64,000 nucleotides of DNA from Halorubrum hochsteinianum. GTDB taxonomy: Archaea; Halobacteriota; Halobacteria; Halobacteriales; Haloferacaceae. The notes beneath the pieces are model-generated. The model was not told the DNA's origin. It saw only the letters and a list, made by a program, of their open reading frames with translations, and did no database searches. The translations under genes were made by a program, and so were the position numbers. Shown here one piece after another: positions 8,301 through 16,800 of this stretch. Positions within the stretch are counted from its first letter, which is position 1. Each line of letters begins with the position of its first letter. Location: assembly GCF_023702125.1 (NCBI RefSeq), contig NZ_CP098415.1, positions 496,001-560,000 on the forward strand. The letters are read 5' to 3'.

Positions 8301-11083
8301 ACCTCGCGCTCCTGTCCGTTCGTCGCGGCGGCGGGACCGTCCGTCACGCCGCCGGCCTGGACGTAGCCGACCGTCTGGAAGTCGGTGCCCTCGAACCAGG
8401 CGTGGTCGGCGAAGTTCGCGGAGTGGATGCCGAAGGTGTCACCGGCCTCGCCGACGCCCTCGAAGAGGGGGCTGTCCGAGACGATCTCCATCTCGGGGTT
8501 CGGCGAGGCGAAGCTGTCGGACGTGCTCGTCGGGTCGCCGAGCGCGCTCGACCGGGCGGGGACGCCGGTGCTCCCGCTGCCCCACTGGTCGAGCCACACG
8601 ACGCCCGTCGAAGCGCCCGCGGTGTTCGACTTCAGGTCCTCGACGTGCGTCTCGTCGATGTCCTGCACGACGTACGCCTCGTGTTCGTCGTTCGCCGCGG
8701 CGTCGACGGCCTCGCTGCCGGTGAGAAGCGATATCTCGTACGACGCCGGCAGCTGGTCCGTCAGCCGGTCGACGACGTCGTCGCCGTAGGAGCCGTCGTC
8801 GACGACGGCGATCGGCGTGAACTCGGAGAACACCGTCGTCGGCCCGGTCGTCACGGAGACCGTGTCGCCCGCGCCGGAGAACGTGTGATCGAGGGAGAGC
8901 TCGCCCTCGGTGTTCTGCTTGGTGGTGACGGTGAGGGTGGCGGTCCCGGAGATGCCGCCGAGCGAGACCTCCTCGCCCTCCTCGATCTCGTCGCCGTTGA
9001 GCTCGAAGGTCAGGCTGCCGTTGTAGCCGCCCGTTCGCTCGACCGAGTAGGTGTCGAGGTTGGCGACGTTCACCTGGATCTCGAACTGCTGGCCGCCCTC
9101 GATCGCGTCGGGCTGGCCCGCGACGGGCTCGACGCCGAGCGCGTCGGCCAGCGTGATGTTCTGCTCGACGAACGTCTCGTTGTCCGGGATCGAGACGCTC
9201 TCGCTCGTCTCCTCGTAGCCGAAGCCGCTGGCGGTCACGGTGTAGTTGCCGGGCGGCGAGAGCACCGTGTACTCGCCGTCGGGCCCGGTCTCGGCACCGA
9301 AGCCGCTCTCCTCGACCTCGATGGTCGCGCCCTCGACGGGCTCGCCGTCGCCGTCGGTGACGGTGCCGGTGACGCCGCTGTCGAGCGCGACCTGGTCGGC
9401 CGCCGCCTTGGCGTCGATGATGCCGACGCCGTAGCGGGTGTCCGGCGTGCCCGGGGGCTCGGGCGCGTCGTCCGGCTTCCAGGCGGTGTCCTCGATCGCT
9501 TCGATCGCCGTCTGGCGGTCGAGGTCGCCGCCGGCCGCCGAGAGGACGAGCGCGAACGCCCCCGTCTTGTGCGGTGCCGACATCGACGTGCCGGAGTAGG
9601 TCCCGTCGTAGCCGCCGCCGGGGACGGAGCTCAGCACGTCCACGCCGGGCGCGGCCGCGTTCGGCACGACGTACTCGTCGGGCCAGTCGTCGGGGGCGTC
9701 GCTGCCCCACGCGGAGGAGGTGTCTATCGTCTCGCCGCCGGAGAAGGACGCCACCTCGGCGTCCTCGTTGACGGCACCGCTCGCGAAGTTCGGGTAGACG
9801 TTACCGGGCGATCCGGTGTTGCCGTCGCCGTCGTTGCCGGCGGACGCGACGAGGATGACGCCCGCGTCGCGCGCGTTCTCGGACGGTTCGATCAGGTCCG
9901 CGGCGTAGCCGGGCGCACCGAGGCTCATCGAGACGATGTCGACCTCGGCGGTGTCGACCGCCCACTCCATGCCGGCCGCGACCTGCGCGAACGAGCCGCC
10001 GCCGGCCGGGATCACCTGCCCGTGGTACAGCTCGACGTCGGGCGCGACGCCGAACGTCGACACGTCGCCCGCCGGGTCCTCGGCCCCGGCGACCGTCCCG
10101 GAGACGTGGGTCCCGTGGCCGCTGGAGTCGGACGGCTCGGAGTCGATCGGGTTGCCGTCGGAGTCCCACGACTGCCAGTGCTCGTCGTCGAGCTCCGGCA
10201 GGTCCGGGTGGGAGTCGTCCATCCCGGAGTCGAGGACGGCGACCTCGACGCCGTCGCCCTGGGTGTTGTACGCGTCCCAGACCTCGGTCGCGTTGATCAT
10301 GTCGAGGCCGTACGTCGTCGAGTAGTTCTCGGTCTGCATCGACGACGGAGCGATCGGCTCGGCGTCGGCCGTCGCGTCCTCGGACGACGCCTCGGTCGCG
10401 GGCGCGTCACTCGACGTCTCGTTCGTCGACGTGTCTTCCGACGTCTCGTTCGTCGGCGTGTCTTCCGACATCTCGTTCGTCGGCGCGTCGCCCGACGTGC
10501 CGTTCGTCGAGTTGTTGCCGCCGCTCGCCTGCGCCGTCGTGACCTCGAAGTTCACGTGCAGGCGCTCGACGCCCTCCGCGGACGCGATCTCCTCCAAGGA
10601 GACCCGGTCGGGGTTCACCTCGAGGAGCACCGCGTTCGTGATCCAGAACTGCCGTTCGAGCTCGACGTGCTCGGACATCTGCGCGAAGCGAACGACGTTC
10701 TGCTGGGTCTCGGCGGCGTGGCCCTTCAGCGCGTCGACCGTCGCCGCCTGTCCCTGAACCCCGCTCGTGTCGGCCGGCGAGAGCCTGACGACGACATCGA
10801 CGGTGCCCCCGGTGGACTCCGCGTCCCCCTCGAACTTGCGTTCGAGCGCGGGGTCGATGTCGACGTCGCTCGCGTCCTGCTGTTCGAACTCGCCGTCGCT
10901 CGTCTGTTCGTACGATACCTCGTCGGAGAACGCCGGCGACGCGCCGGCACCCTCCGTCGTTGGCGTGGCGTCGCCCGCGTCCGCGGCCACGGCGGCCCCG
11001 GCGGCCGGAGCCATCATGGAGACGACCATGAGAACCGCGAACAGCGCGGCGAGCGCCTTCGAGTAGTCGATGGTGCGTATCAT
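5348..11083 (-). CDS. giant secreted subtilisin-like serine protease (S8) with beta-helix and surface domains
   Basis: The 1911-residue precursor starts with a signal peptide (hydrophobic core about 8-30), then an inhibitor-like propeptide and a Thr/Asn/Ser-rich spacer of 9-residue repeats. The S8 catalytic domain has triad D285 (VLDSGMD), H323 (SGHGTHVSG) and S500 (SGTSMSAPH). After it come a carboxypeptidase-regulatory-like beta domain, a 'GQP' beta domain present twice, a first copy of an unnamed 200-residue domain (about 755-958), a right-handed beta-helix region (about 1095-1445) with many V-D-V-T-D-A turns, a GWNLV-type domain, and a second copy of the unnamed domain (about 1660-1885). 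The tail is acidic with no anchor, so it is secreted or held non-covalently. The start at 11083 fits the signal peptide. Its leader carries a hairpin at 11103-11119. Confidence 0.9.
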   Translation of the reverse strand: MIRTIDYSKALAALFAVLMVVSMMAPAAGAAVAADAGDATPTTEGAGASPAFSDEVSYEQTSDGEFEQQDASDVDIDPALERKFEGDAESTGGTVDVVVRLSPADTSGVQGQAATVDALKGHAAETQQNVVRFAQMSEHVELERQFWITNAVLLEVNPDRVSLEEIASAEGVERLHVNFEVTTAQASGGNNSTNGTSGDAPTNEMSEDTPTNETSEDTSTNETSSDAPATEASSEDATADAEPIAPSSMQTENYSTTYGLDMINATEVWDAYNTQGDGVEVAVLDSGMDDSHPDLPELDDEHWQSWDSDGNPIDSEPSDSSGHGTHVSGTVAGAEDPAGDVSTFGVAPDVELYHGQVIPAGGGSFAQVAAGMEWAVDTAEVDIVSMSLGAPGYAADLIEPSENARDAGVILVASAGNDGDGNTGSPGNVYPNFASGAVNEDAEVASFSGGETIDTSSAWGSDAPDDWPDEYVVPNAAAPGVDVLSSVPGGGYDGTYSGTSMSAPHKTGAFALVLSAAGGDLDRQTAIEAIEDTAWKPDDAPEPPGTPDTRYGVGIIDAKAAADQVALDSGVTGTVTDGDGEPVEGATIEVEESGFGAETGPDGEYTVLSPPGNYTVTASGFGYEETSESVSIPDNETFVEQNITLADALGVEPVAGQPDAIEGGQQFEIQVNVANLDTYSVERTGGYNGSLTFELNGDEIEEGEEVSLGGISGTATLTVTTKQNTEGELSLDHTFSGAGDTVSVTTGPTTVFSEFTPIAVVDDGSYGDDVVDRLTDQLPASYEISLLTGSEAVDAAANDEHEAYVVQDIDETHVEDLKSNTAGASTGVVWLDQWGSGSTGVPARSSALGDPTSTSDSFASPNPEMEIVSDSPLFEGVGEAGDTFGIHSANFADHAWFEGTDFQTVGYVQAGGVTDGPAAATNGQEREVLLSTFGSTAFVESGDYSDDADAVLANAASWAATTPPVVLNEGQPAQNTPGERFGSEYSVQQLEKVKVSLHEDSTANQSELDLYVGGTVNAWDEWRAYSPPRTDDDYTVEVESEDDTVGSVILETTFTFANNPDAVGDGGDIAPEDSHEVTITTGPTAVYDPPLTVGDGGDVETIQEAVDLAPAGVEIGVTEGTYAETVSVEETQNLTISGENATIVAPDSGGDDGHAHVDIQAAGTHFEGFDLETPAALAGVGVSGASDVDVTDVSVTGASDAVQVVESSDVNVTDASAAGSADNGVHVADSEAVDVTDAEATDAGTGVRIADSADVAVDAPAATNVSYGVMLDGATDTAVTGASVEDAGEAGIASMGSNGVEITDATVTDAGYGVHVDGGSVANLTDASVVDSEYGIAAEGGAAVADAAHNEIANATTGFAFSGSATSGEFANNDVNATTGVLASDAGGDLTFHFNDLAETETAMAAESGTFEAPLNWFGTDGPQANNGVEGDVRYSPFLTANLGEVDTNTTQIAVDLTMEANETYTVGVPAATDQTVGDAFDDEFEGAIYGYDAEIGDWQMLTANDSLSALSAVLVVAEEDTYATFDFQSGDEPASPGQVDLHNGWNLVSPSAYHDEEYAFWTDGTNKGDGDYYTPSTWMVAESHADGHVGEGTVADSTVNPFGGYWVGIGAEGDGYTLFSELEQDPTVDDYRALLDPETPTAPQPPGESPGEGPSEPEDVSVAVVDENDYHEGAIASALSEELDDDVYTSVDTLTADELLDEMDGYDVFVVQRFGSDSLASDFADALADDQAVVYLDSDQGGTAEAYADGIYRLNNVRDDPAERESVSLDADDQPVEVDVQSDHPIFDGVGSEGESVTVVESDITWGSWFNDYDGQVLGHSDFSPSDEGEFEGPGVAIDEDRNEVLNTAIAMDFFHDDPDDFTDAGLTLFANSVEEAASMAASSDGTAAAEEDEEAGTQPDLAPVAAPAA
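10391..10498 (-). repeat. 27-bp coding tandem repeat in subtilase 1
   Basis: Three clear units at 10418-10444, 10445-10471 and 10472-10498, and a degenerate one at 10391-10417, encode a 9-residue repeat of the type S-E-D-T-P-T-N-E-T. They form the Thr/Asn-rich linker between propeptide and catalytic domain. Such linkers are often glycosylated in haloarchaeal surface proteins, and each unit contains N-E-T or N-E-M. Copy number probably varies between strains. Confidence 0.75.
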
Positions 11084-11102
11084 GTCTTCTCGCTTCGGAG
11101 CA

Positions 11103-11119
11103 CCTCCCCCTACGGGAGG
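11103..11119 (-). promoter_or_regulatory. leader hairpin burying a GGAGG ribosome-binding site (subtilase 1)
   Basis: On the minus strand this 17-base segment reads CCTCCCGTAGGGGGAGG, a 6-bp stem CCTCCC/GGGAGG with a 5-base loop. The 3' arm is a perfect Shine-Dalgarno sequence, 19 bases before the ATG at 11083. A hairpin of the same length and the same CCTCC/GGAGG stem occurs before subtilase 2. Confidence 0.55.
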
Positions 11120-11499
11120 ATGTCGAGGCAACGGCGCGGTTCGCCCGTAGTTATTAGCGCAATGTGCGAACGCAACGCGCGGTTGCGTCGCCGCAATCGC
11201 CGGTGTCGACGCCGCGAACTCCGCCGATCAGCGCCGTAATGACTCGTGGCGGCGCGACGTATCACGTATCGAACGCGACGAGGGGCGGGAGCTTTCCGGC
11301 GTAACCGCTCGTTACGGCGCGGGCACTCGGCCGATCGCCGAGGCCGGAACGGACAGATATATACATCAGCCACCGGAGTCGATCATTCGCCGACGGCCCC
11401 GGTGTCGGGTGGTCGGTAACGCGATCTTACCGCCAGACCCCGATGCGCCCGGAAACGATTGCGACGGGGCGAGAGAGACATAGCAGCGTGGCAAGAAGT

Positions 11500-11507
11500 T
11501 ATATACA
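11500..11507 (+). promoter_or_regulatory. TATA element of DUF7344 paralogue 2
   Basis: TTATATAC lies 24-31 bases before the ATG at 11531, the spacing expected for a leaderless haloarchaeal transcript. It supports this start codon. Confidence 0.65.
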
Positions 11508-11530
11508 TTGAAGATAATTGAAACGTAGTC

Positions 11531-12280
11531 ATGCGCCTCCGGGATCTGGATCCGAGAGACTCGACCGGTGACGATCGGAACGGGACGGGCGCAGGCGGCC
11601 GCGACGGGAGGAGCGAACGGGAGGAGAACGCGCCTACGGTCGACGGTTCGGAGGATGGGACGGTCGCCCGGCCGGCGAGCGCGACCGGCCGGCTCGCGGC
11701 GGACGAGGGCGATTCCACGGCCGACGACGGGTCCCACTCGGCCGCGGGCGTGGCGGCCGACGACCTCCTCGAACTACTGAGCAACCGGCGACGGCGGTAC
11801 CTCTGGCGCGCGCTGCGTCGCGAGGGGGTGGAGCTGGAGCTGTCCGACGCGTCGCGCCGGATCGCGGCGTGGGAGAACGGCGTCGACGTCGAGGACGTCG
11901 AATACGACCAGCGCAAGAGCGTGTACAACTCGCTCCACCAGTTCCACTGCCCGAAGATGGCCGACGCGGGGCTGATCGAGTTCGACAAGCGGAGTTCGAC
12001 GGTCCGGCTCGCGACGGAGCTCCCGCCGCAGCTGACCGTGACCGTGGAGCCGGACACGGAGGACGTCCGCAACACGGCCTGCGGGGCGCTCGCGGTCGCT
12101 GGCGGCGTCGTCCTCGGCGCGTGGGCCCTCCGACTGCCCGTCTTCGGGACCCTGTCGCTGGCCGCGGTCGGCCTCTCGCTGGGCATCGGCGCGACCGCGG
12201 CCCTCCTCGTCTACTCGCTTTTCGTTCGAACCGAGTACGGGCTGTCGCTCGCCGACGCGCTCAGCCGCGTCGACGGCTGA
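11531..12280 (+). CDS. DUF7344-type winged-helix membrane protein, paralogue 2
   Basis: The 249-residue protein has the same plan as the one at 3468: about 75 acidic low-complexity residues, a winged-helix-like core (LSNRRRRYLW, RIAAWENG, HCPKMADAGLIEFD), two membrane segments, and the tail ALSRVDG. Across the core the DNA is nearly the same as in paralogue 1 (compare 3785-3835 with 11839-11889), so the two arose by a fairly recent duplication. It is divergent from subtilase 1 and converges on the PGF-CTERM cohesin gene, eight bases from its stop. This location suggests it senses the envelope or regulates the neighbouring secreted proteins, which is an inference. Confidence 0.8.
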   Translation: MRLRDLDPRDSTGDDRNGTGAGGRDGRSEREENAPTVDGSEDGTVARPASATGRLAADEGDSTADDGSHSAAGVAADDLLELLSNRRRRYLWRALRREGVELELSDASRRIAAWENGVDVEDVEYDQRKSVYNSLHQFHCPKMADAGLIEFDKRSSTVRLATELPPQLTVTVEPDTEDVRNTACGALAVAGGVVLGAWALRLPVFGTLSLAAVGLSLGIGATAALLVYSLFVRTEYGLSLADALSRVDG

Positions 12281-12288
12281 CGGACCGC

Positions 12289-13686
12289 TCAGCGTCGACG
12301 GGCGAGCAGCGCGGCACCGAGCGCCGCGAGCAGCGTCGTGAGGACGCCGAACCCGGGCGTCTGTTCTTCGAGGATCGGCTCGTCGCCGTCGCCCCCGCTC
12401 CCGCCGTCGCTCCCGGACGACGAGTCGTCGCCGGCGTCATCGCCGGCGTCGCCGCCCGCCGCCGAGTCGTCACCGGAGTCGGACGATCCGCCGGAACCGT
12501 CGCCGCCCGTCGAGTCCGAGTCGTCGGCGTCGGCGTCGTCGGCAGCTCCCGAGACGGCGAAGTACGAGAACCCGGGCGTCTCGGCCGTGTAGACGCCGTC
12601 GGCCTCGTGGGTCGTCTCCAGCGCGTTCCACTCGCCGTCGACCAGCCGGAACAGCCGCACGTCCTCCGGCTCCGCGCCGAGCGCGTCGGCGTCGGCGGTG
12701 AACGAGACCGTGGCGTTCGCGACGGCGTCCGACGAGGCGTTCGTCTCGAACTCGAGGTACGAGGGGTCGTCGCCGGACGCGGGCGGCTCCGCCGGAACCG
12801 TCTCGGCGTCGACCGACCGCGCCTCGACGGTGAGCGAGTCGACCGCCGCCGCGGTCTCGACCGTTAGCCCGTCGACCGCGACGGTCCCGTCGCCGACCGC
12901 GTCGCCGAGGTCGGCCTCGACGGTCGACCCGGCCTCGACGTCGGTCGCCGAGAGGGTCGCGCCGCCGTCGACCGGCGTCACGTCCGCCTCGACCGTCGCC
13001 GCCTCGTCGCCGCTCGGCGGGGCGGTGCCGCCGGTTCCGCCGTCGCTACCGCCGCTTCCGTCGCCGCCGTCTCCGCCGCCTGCCGGCGGGGAACCGGTTC
13101 CGCCGTCGCCGCCATCGCTACCGTCACCACCGTCACCGCCATCGCTACCGTCTCCACCGTCGCTCCCGTCACCGGCGAGGGTGACGCCGTCGCGCACGAG
13201 GTTCGTGACGTCTTCGGGTTCGCTCGTCGTCACGAGAGAGTCTTCGGGGACGAACGTCACGTCGGTCGGTTCCTCCGGCACCGCGAAGACGAGCGTCGCC
13301 ATCGTCGGCGCGTCGCTTCCCGACGAGATGTTCGCGGCGACCTGATTGAAGTTCACTGAGCCGTTCTCGTTGTCGACGTTCGTCACGGGATCGGCCGAGA
13401 ACTGCCCCTCGCCCCCGGAGACGCTCTGGACCGCGGTCGAATCCGGGTCGAACGTCAGGTTCGCCTGATAGCCCGCGACGTCGTCGACCGTCGTCGAGAG
13501 CGTCACGGTCACCGTCTCGTCGGTCTGGTTCGTTGTGGTCAGCGTCAGTTCGCCCGTCGGCTCCGTCTGGTCGACGGGAGCGGTCCCTACCGCAGCAGCG
13601 GCGGTGCCGGCCGAGAGCGGTGTGATCGCGACGAGCGCGACGAGGAGGCAAACGAGCAGTCGTCCGCGTGTGGTGTGAGTCGTCAT
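12289..13686 (-). CDS. PGF-CTERM surface protein with a cohesin domain
   Basis: The 465-residue precursor has a signal peptide (1-34, ending AGTAAAA). A cohesin-type domain follows (about 38-165, with DVAGYQANLTFDPD and NENGSVNFNQ), then a Gly/Asp/Ser-rich linker (about 188-235) and a 'PGF-pre-PGF' domain. The C-terminal sorting tail is TPGFGVLTTLLAALG followed by ALLARRR. In haloarchaea such tails are processed by an archaeosortase (ArtA) and the protein is lipid-anchored at the S-layer. The cohesin domain closely resembles that in the adjacent subtilase 2, which also carries a dockerin, so this protein is a plausible surface receptor for it. The two genes have the same orientation, 175 bases apart. 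Confidence 0.88.
   Translation of the reverse strand: MTTHTTRGRLLVCLLVALVAITPLSAGTAAAAVGTAPVDQTEPTGELTLTTTNQTDETVTVTLSTTVDDVAGYQANLTFDPDSTAVQSVSGGEGQFSADPVTNVDNENGSVNFNQVAANISSGSDAPTMATLVFAVPEEPTDVTFVPEDSLVTTSEPEDVTNLVRDGVTLAGDGSDGGDGSDGGDGGDGSDGGDGGTGSPPAGGGDGGDGSGGSDGGTGGTAPPSGDEAATVEADVTPVDGGATLSATDVEAGSTVEADLGDAVGDGTVAVDGLTVETAAAVDSLTVEARSVDAETVPAEPPASGDDPSYLEFETNASSDAVANATVSFTADADALGAEPEDVRLFRLVDGEWNALETTHEADGVYTAETPGFSYFAVSGAADDADADDSDSTGGDGSGGSSDSGDDSAAGGDAGDDAGDDSSSGSDGGSGGDGDEPILEEQTPGFGVLTTLLAALGAALLARRR
12978..13180 (-). repeat. Gly/Asp/Ser low-complexity coding region
   Basis: This part of the cohesin protein gene is built from degenerate copies of GGTGGCGACGGTAGCGA-like units encoding S-D-G-G-D-G runs. 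It forms a flexible linker between the cohesin domain and the wall-proximal domain. Length variation between strains is likely. Confidence 0.65.
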
Positions 13687-13861
13687 GTGGAGTGGTGTGT
13701 TCGCCGTGGCGTGTCTGTGAACGCGTCAGCGCGTCCGCGGGCGCGAGCCCATGCCGCCGTGGTCCGGGCACGGACCCGGACCGAGTTGCGTGTTCGAAAG
13801 CCGATTCGGCCACCGATAGTATAAAAATCGCCGCCGTGGCGGCGATGGGTCGGTGGCGTGC
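13687..13861. other. spacer between cohesin protein and subtilase 2 genes
   Basis: The 175-base gap holds an AT-rich stretch, CGATAGTATAAAAATCG (about 13813-13829), that reads as a TATA box in either direction. It probably drives the leftward cohesin gene with a leader of about 100 bases. No reading frame is supported here. Confidence 0.45.
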
Positions 13862-16800
13862 CTATGCGAGCGCGGTCGCCGCGCCGAGCGAGGCGGGACC
13901 GTCCGCGACCGCCTGAGCCACCTCGGGCTCCGCGGGGTCACCGCTCGCGTCGGCCGATTCGCCGCCGTCGTCCTCGACGACGGTCACGGTCGTCGACGCC
14001 GTGTCGTCGATCGCGGGGTCGGGCGGGTAGAGCGGGTTCACGTCCTGACCGGCGACGTGCGTGAACGCGACCTCGTCGCCGGGCTGGATCGAGACGCCGT
14101 CGATGTCGTCGATCGATTGGAGCGTCCCGAGGTTCACCTGAAGCGTCGCCGACTCGTTCGGCGCGAGCGGCCCCGCGGTGAACTCGTCGCTCTCCGGCGG
14201 ACTGAACACGATCGATCCCTGGAATCCGGGACCGGTCACCTCGACGACGTTGTCGACGGTGCCGTTGGCGTCCCCGACGTTGGTGACCTCGGCGTCGACC
14301 GTGAGCGAATCGTTGAGCGTCGCGTTCGACGGGCTCACGTCGAATCCGGTCACCTCGAACTCGGCTTCCGCCGGATCGCCGACGACGATGGTCGCCGTTT
14401 GGTTGTCGTCCTCGGTGAAGATCCCGTGTTCGTACTCGCCCGGTTCGCTCGGCAGCGTCACGTTCTCGAAGCCGACGCTCTCGCTCGCGCCGGCCCCCAG
14501 CGTCACGTTCTGCGACGCGACGACACTATCGTTGAACACGAACTCGACGACCTGCGTCCCGTTTGCGTCGCCGTCGTTAGTGACCGTCGCGTTCACGTCG
14601 ATCGCAGCGCCCGGCTCCGCCTCGGCCGGAGCGCTGAGGTCGCTTACGGTGAACGTCGGACCGTCAGCGGGGTCACCGACGACGATTGTTGCCGTCTGCC
14701 CGTCGTCCTCGGTGAAGATCCCGTGTTCGTACTCGCCCGGTTCGCTCGGCAGCGTCACGTTCTCGAAGCCGACGCTCTCGCTCGCGCCGGCCCCCAGCGT
14801 CACGTTCTGTGACGCGACGGTCTCGCCGGCGAACGCGAACTCGACGGCCTGCGTGCCGTTCGCGTTACCGTCGTTGGTGATCGTCGCGTTCACGTCGATC
14901 GCAGCGCCCGGCTCCGCCTCGGCCGGTGCGGCGAGATCGCTCACCGTGAACTCCTCACCGGTGACCGTGAACGCCGAAGTGCCCTCGTCGTCGATCACCG
15001 GATCGGGGCCCTCGTCGGGGTTGAGGTTCTCACCGACCTGCTGGACCCCCTCCAGTTCGTCGCCCGGACCCAAGTCGACGTCACCCAGCGCGGCGTTGAG
15101 TCCCTCTATCGAGGGGAACTCCGTCTGTAGCGTCGTCGACTCGCCCGGATCGAGCGTCACGGTGCTCGGCGGGAAGTAGACGAACGTGTCGTTCCCGCCG
15201 GTCGCCGCGTCCTGGATCGCGGTGATCGTCTGCGTCTGGCCGGACTGCTGGCCGACGTTCGTCACCGTGGCCTCGACCAGGATCGGTTCGTCGGTCGTAA
15301 CCGACTCCGGCGTCTCGACGTTCTCGACCTCGAACTCGGCGGGACCGAGCTCGTCAACGACTTCGGTCGGACCCGTCTCGACGACGATCTGCTCGCCGTC
15401 GTCGTGACCGTCCGCCGGAGCGACATCCCCGTCGGCGGTCGTTTCGGCGACCGCGTCGACACCCTGCGCGTTCGAGAGCACCGTCGCGGCGCTCTCGTCG
15501 ACGCCGACAAGCTGTTCGAGGATCAGGACAACGTCGGTCGTCGTGACGGTGCCGCTGTCGTCAACGTCGGCGAGCGACTCGTAGAACTCGCCGTTCGGCT
15601 CCTGATCGGCGATGAACTGCTGGGTCAACACCGCGTCGAACGGCGTGACCGCTCCGTCGTCGTTGACGTCGCCGGGGATTCCGGCGGACCAGGTGACCGT
15701 CTCGCCGACGGTCTGGAGGTCGCCGTCCGCGGCCGAGACGGTTGTTCCGTTGTCGGCGACTTCGAGGTCGGTCTCGTCGCCCTCGTCGCCGACGAACGTG
15801 AACTCAACGTTCGCGAGCGTCGGCTGGTCGACGCCCTCGCTCTGCGCGTCCGCGAGCGAGATCGTGCCGTTCTCGTTGTCGTAGCTGGAGATCAGTGAAT
15901 TTCCGACTTCGCCGCCCGAGACGCTCACGACCTGTAGCGCGTCGGGGTCGAAGTCGACCGTGGCTTGGTATCCGGCGACGTCGGCGGCGTCGGTGGAGAG
16001 CGCCACCGACCTCGTCTCGCCGACGTCGAAGACGAGCCCGTCCTCAAAGGAGACGGTCGCCTCGGCGTCCGGATCGTCCGGATCGTCCGGGTCCTCGGGC
16101 AGTCGCTCGAAGGTGTGTTCGAGCGCGACCGTGGATTCGAGGTCGGCGTCGTCAGCCACCGAAACGTTGAGCGTCACGGTGCCGGTGAGTCCGTCCGTCT
16201 CGATCGGCTCGCCGATCGGCACCTCGTCCCCGCCGACGGACAGCGTCAGATCGTCGGGGTCGACGGTGGCGTCGTCGGCGGGAGCGACCGTTAACCGGTC
16301 GAGATTTGCGACCTCAACGACGACATCGAAGGAGCCGCCCTGCTCGACGGCCGGCGGCTGTCCTTCGACGAGGTCGACGACCAGCTCGTCGTCAAGCTGG
16401 ACATCGGTCGTCTCGCCGCCGGAGACGTTCAGCGTCTCGCTCTCGTACCCGAAGGCGTCGACGGTGAGCTGTGCCGGCTCCGTCGTGGTCGGGAGCGAGT
16501 ACGTGCCGTTCTCGTCGGTCGCGGTGAGCGCGCCCGCGGCGGTTTCGACGGTGGCTCCGACGACGGGGTCGCCGTCGGCGTCGGTCACCGTTCCCTCGAT
16601 CGTCTGCCGCTCGTCGAGGGCTTGGGCGGCCGCGTAGACGTCGATGATCCCCGTGCCGTAGCGGATGTCTCGGCCGTTCAGTTCCGTGAAGTCGTTTTCC
16701 GGCTTCTCCGCCGTCTCCGCCAGCGCGGATTCGAGGACCGCTGCGTCAAGATCCTCGTCGGTGTACGACTGAAGGAGCGCGATAGCTCCTGTGTAGTGCG

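Larger units (their letters stand above)
11084..11530. other. divergent intergenic region between subtilase 1 and DUF7344 paralogue 2
   Basis: This 447-base spacer has no convincing gene. The Arg-rich open frames in it look like GC shadows. It contains the leader of the leftward protease gene with its hairpin at 11103-11119, a likely TATA element for that gene (GCTAATAACT on the minus strand, about 11147-11157), and the TATA of the rightward regulator gene at about 11500-11507. Both promoters could be controlled from this region by the regulator it precedes. Confidence 0.5.

Noticed and set aside
11110-11373. 87-codon Arg-rich frame upstream of subtilase 1
   Set aside because: It overlaps the leader hairpin and promoter of the protease gene and has no protein-like pattern.
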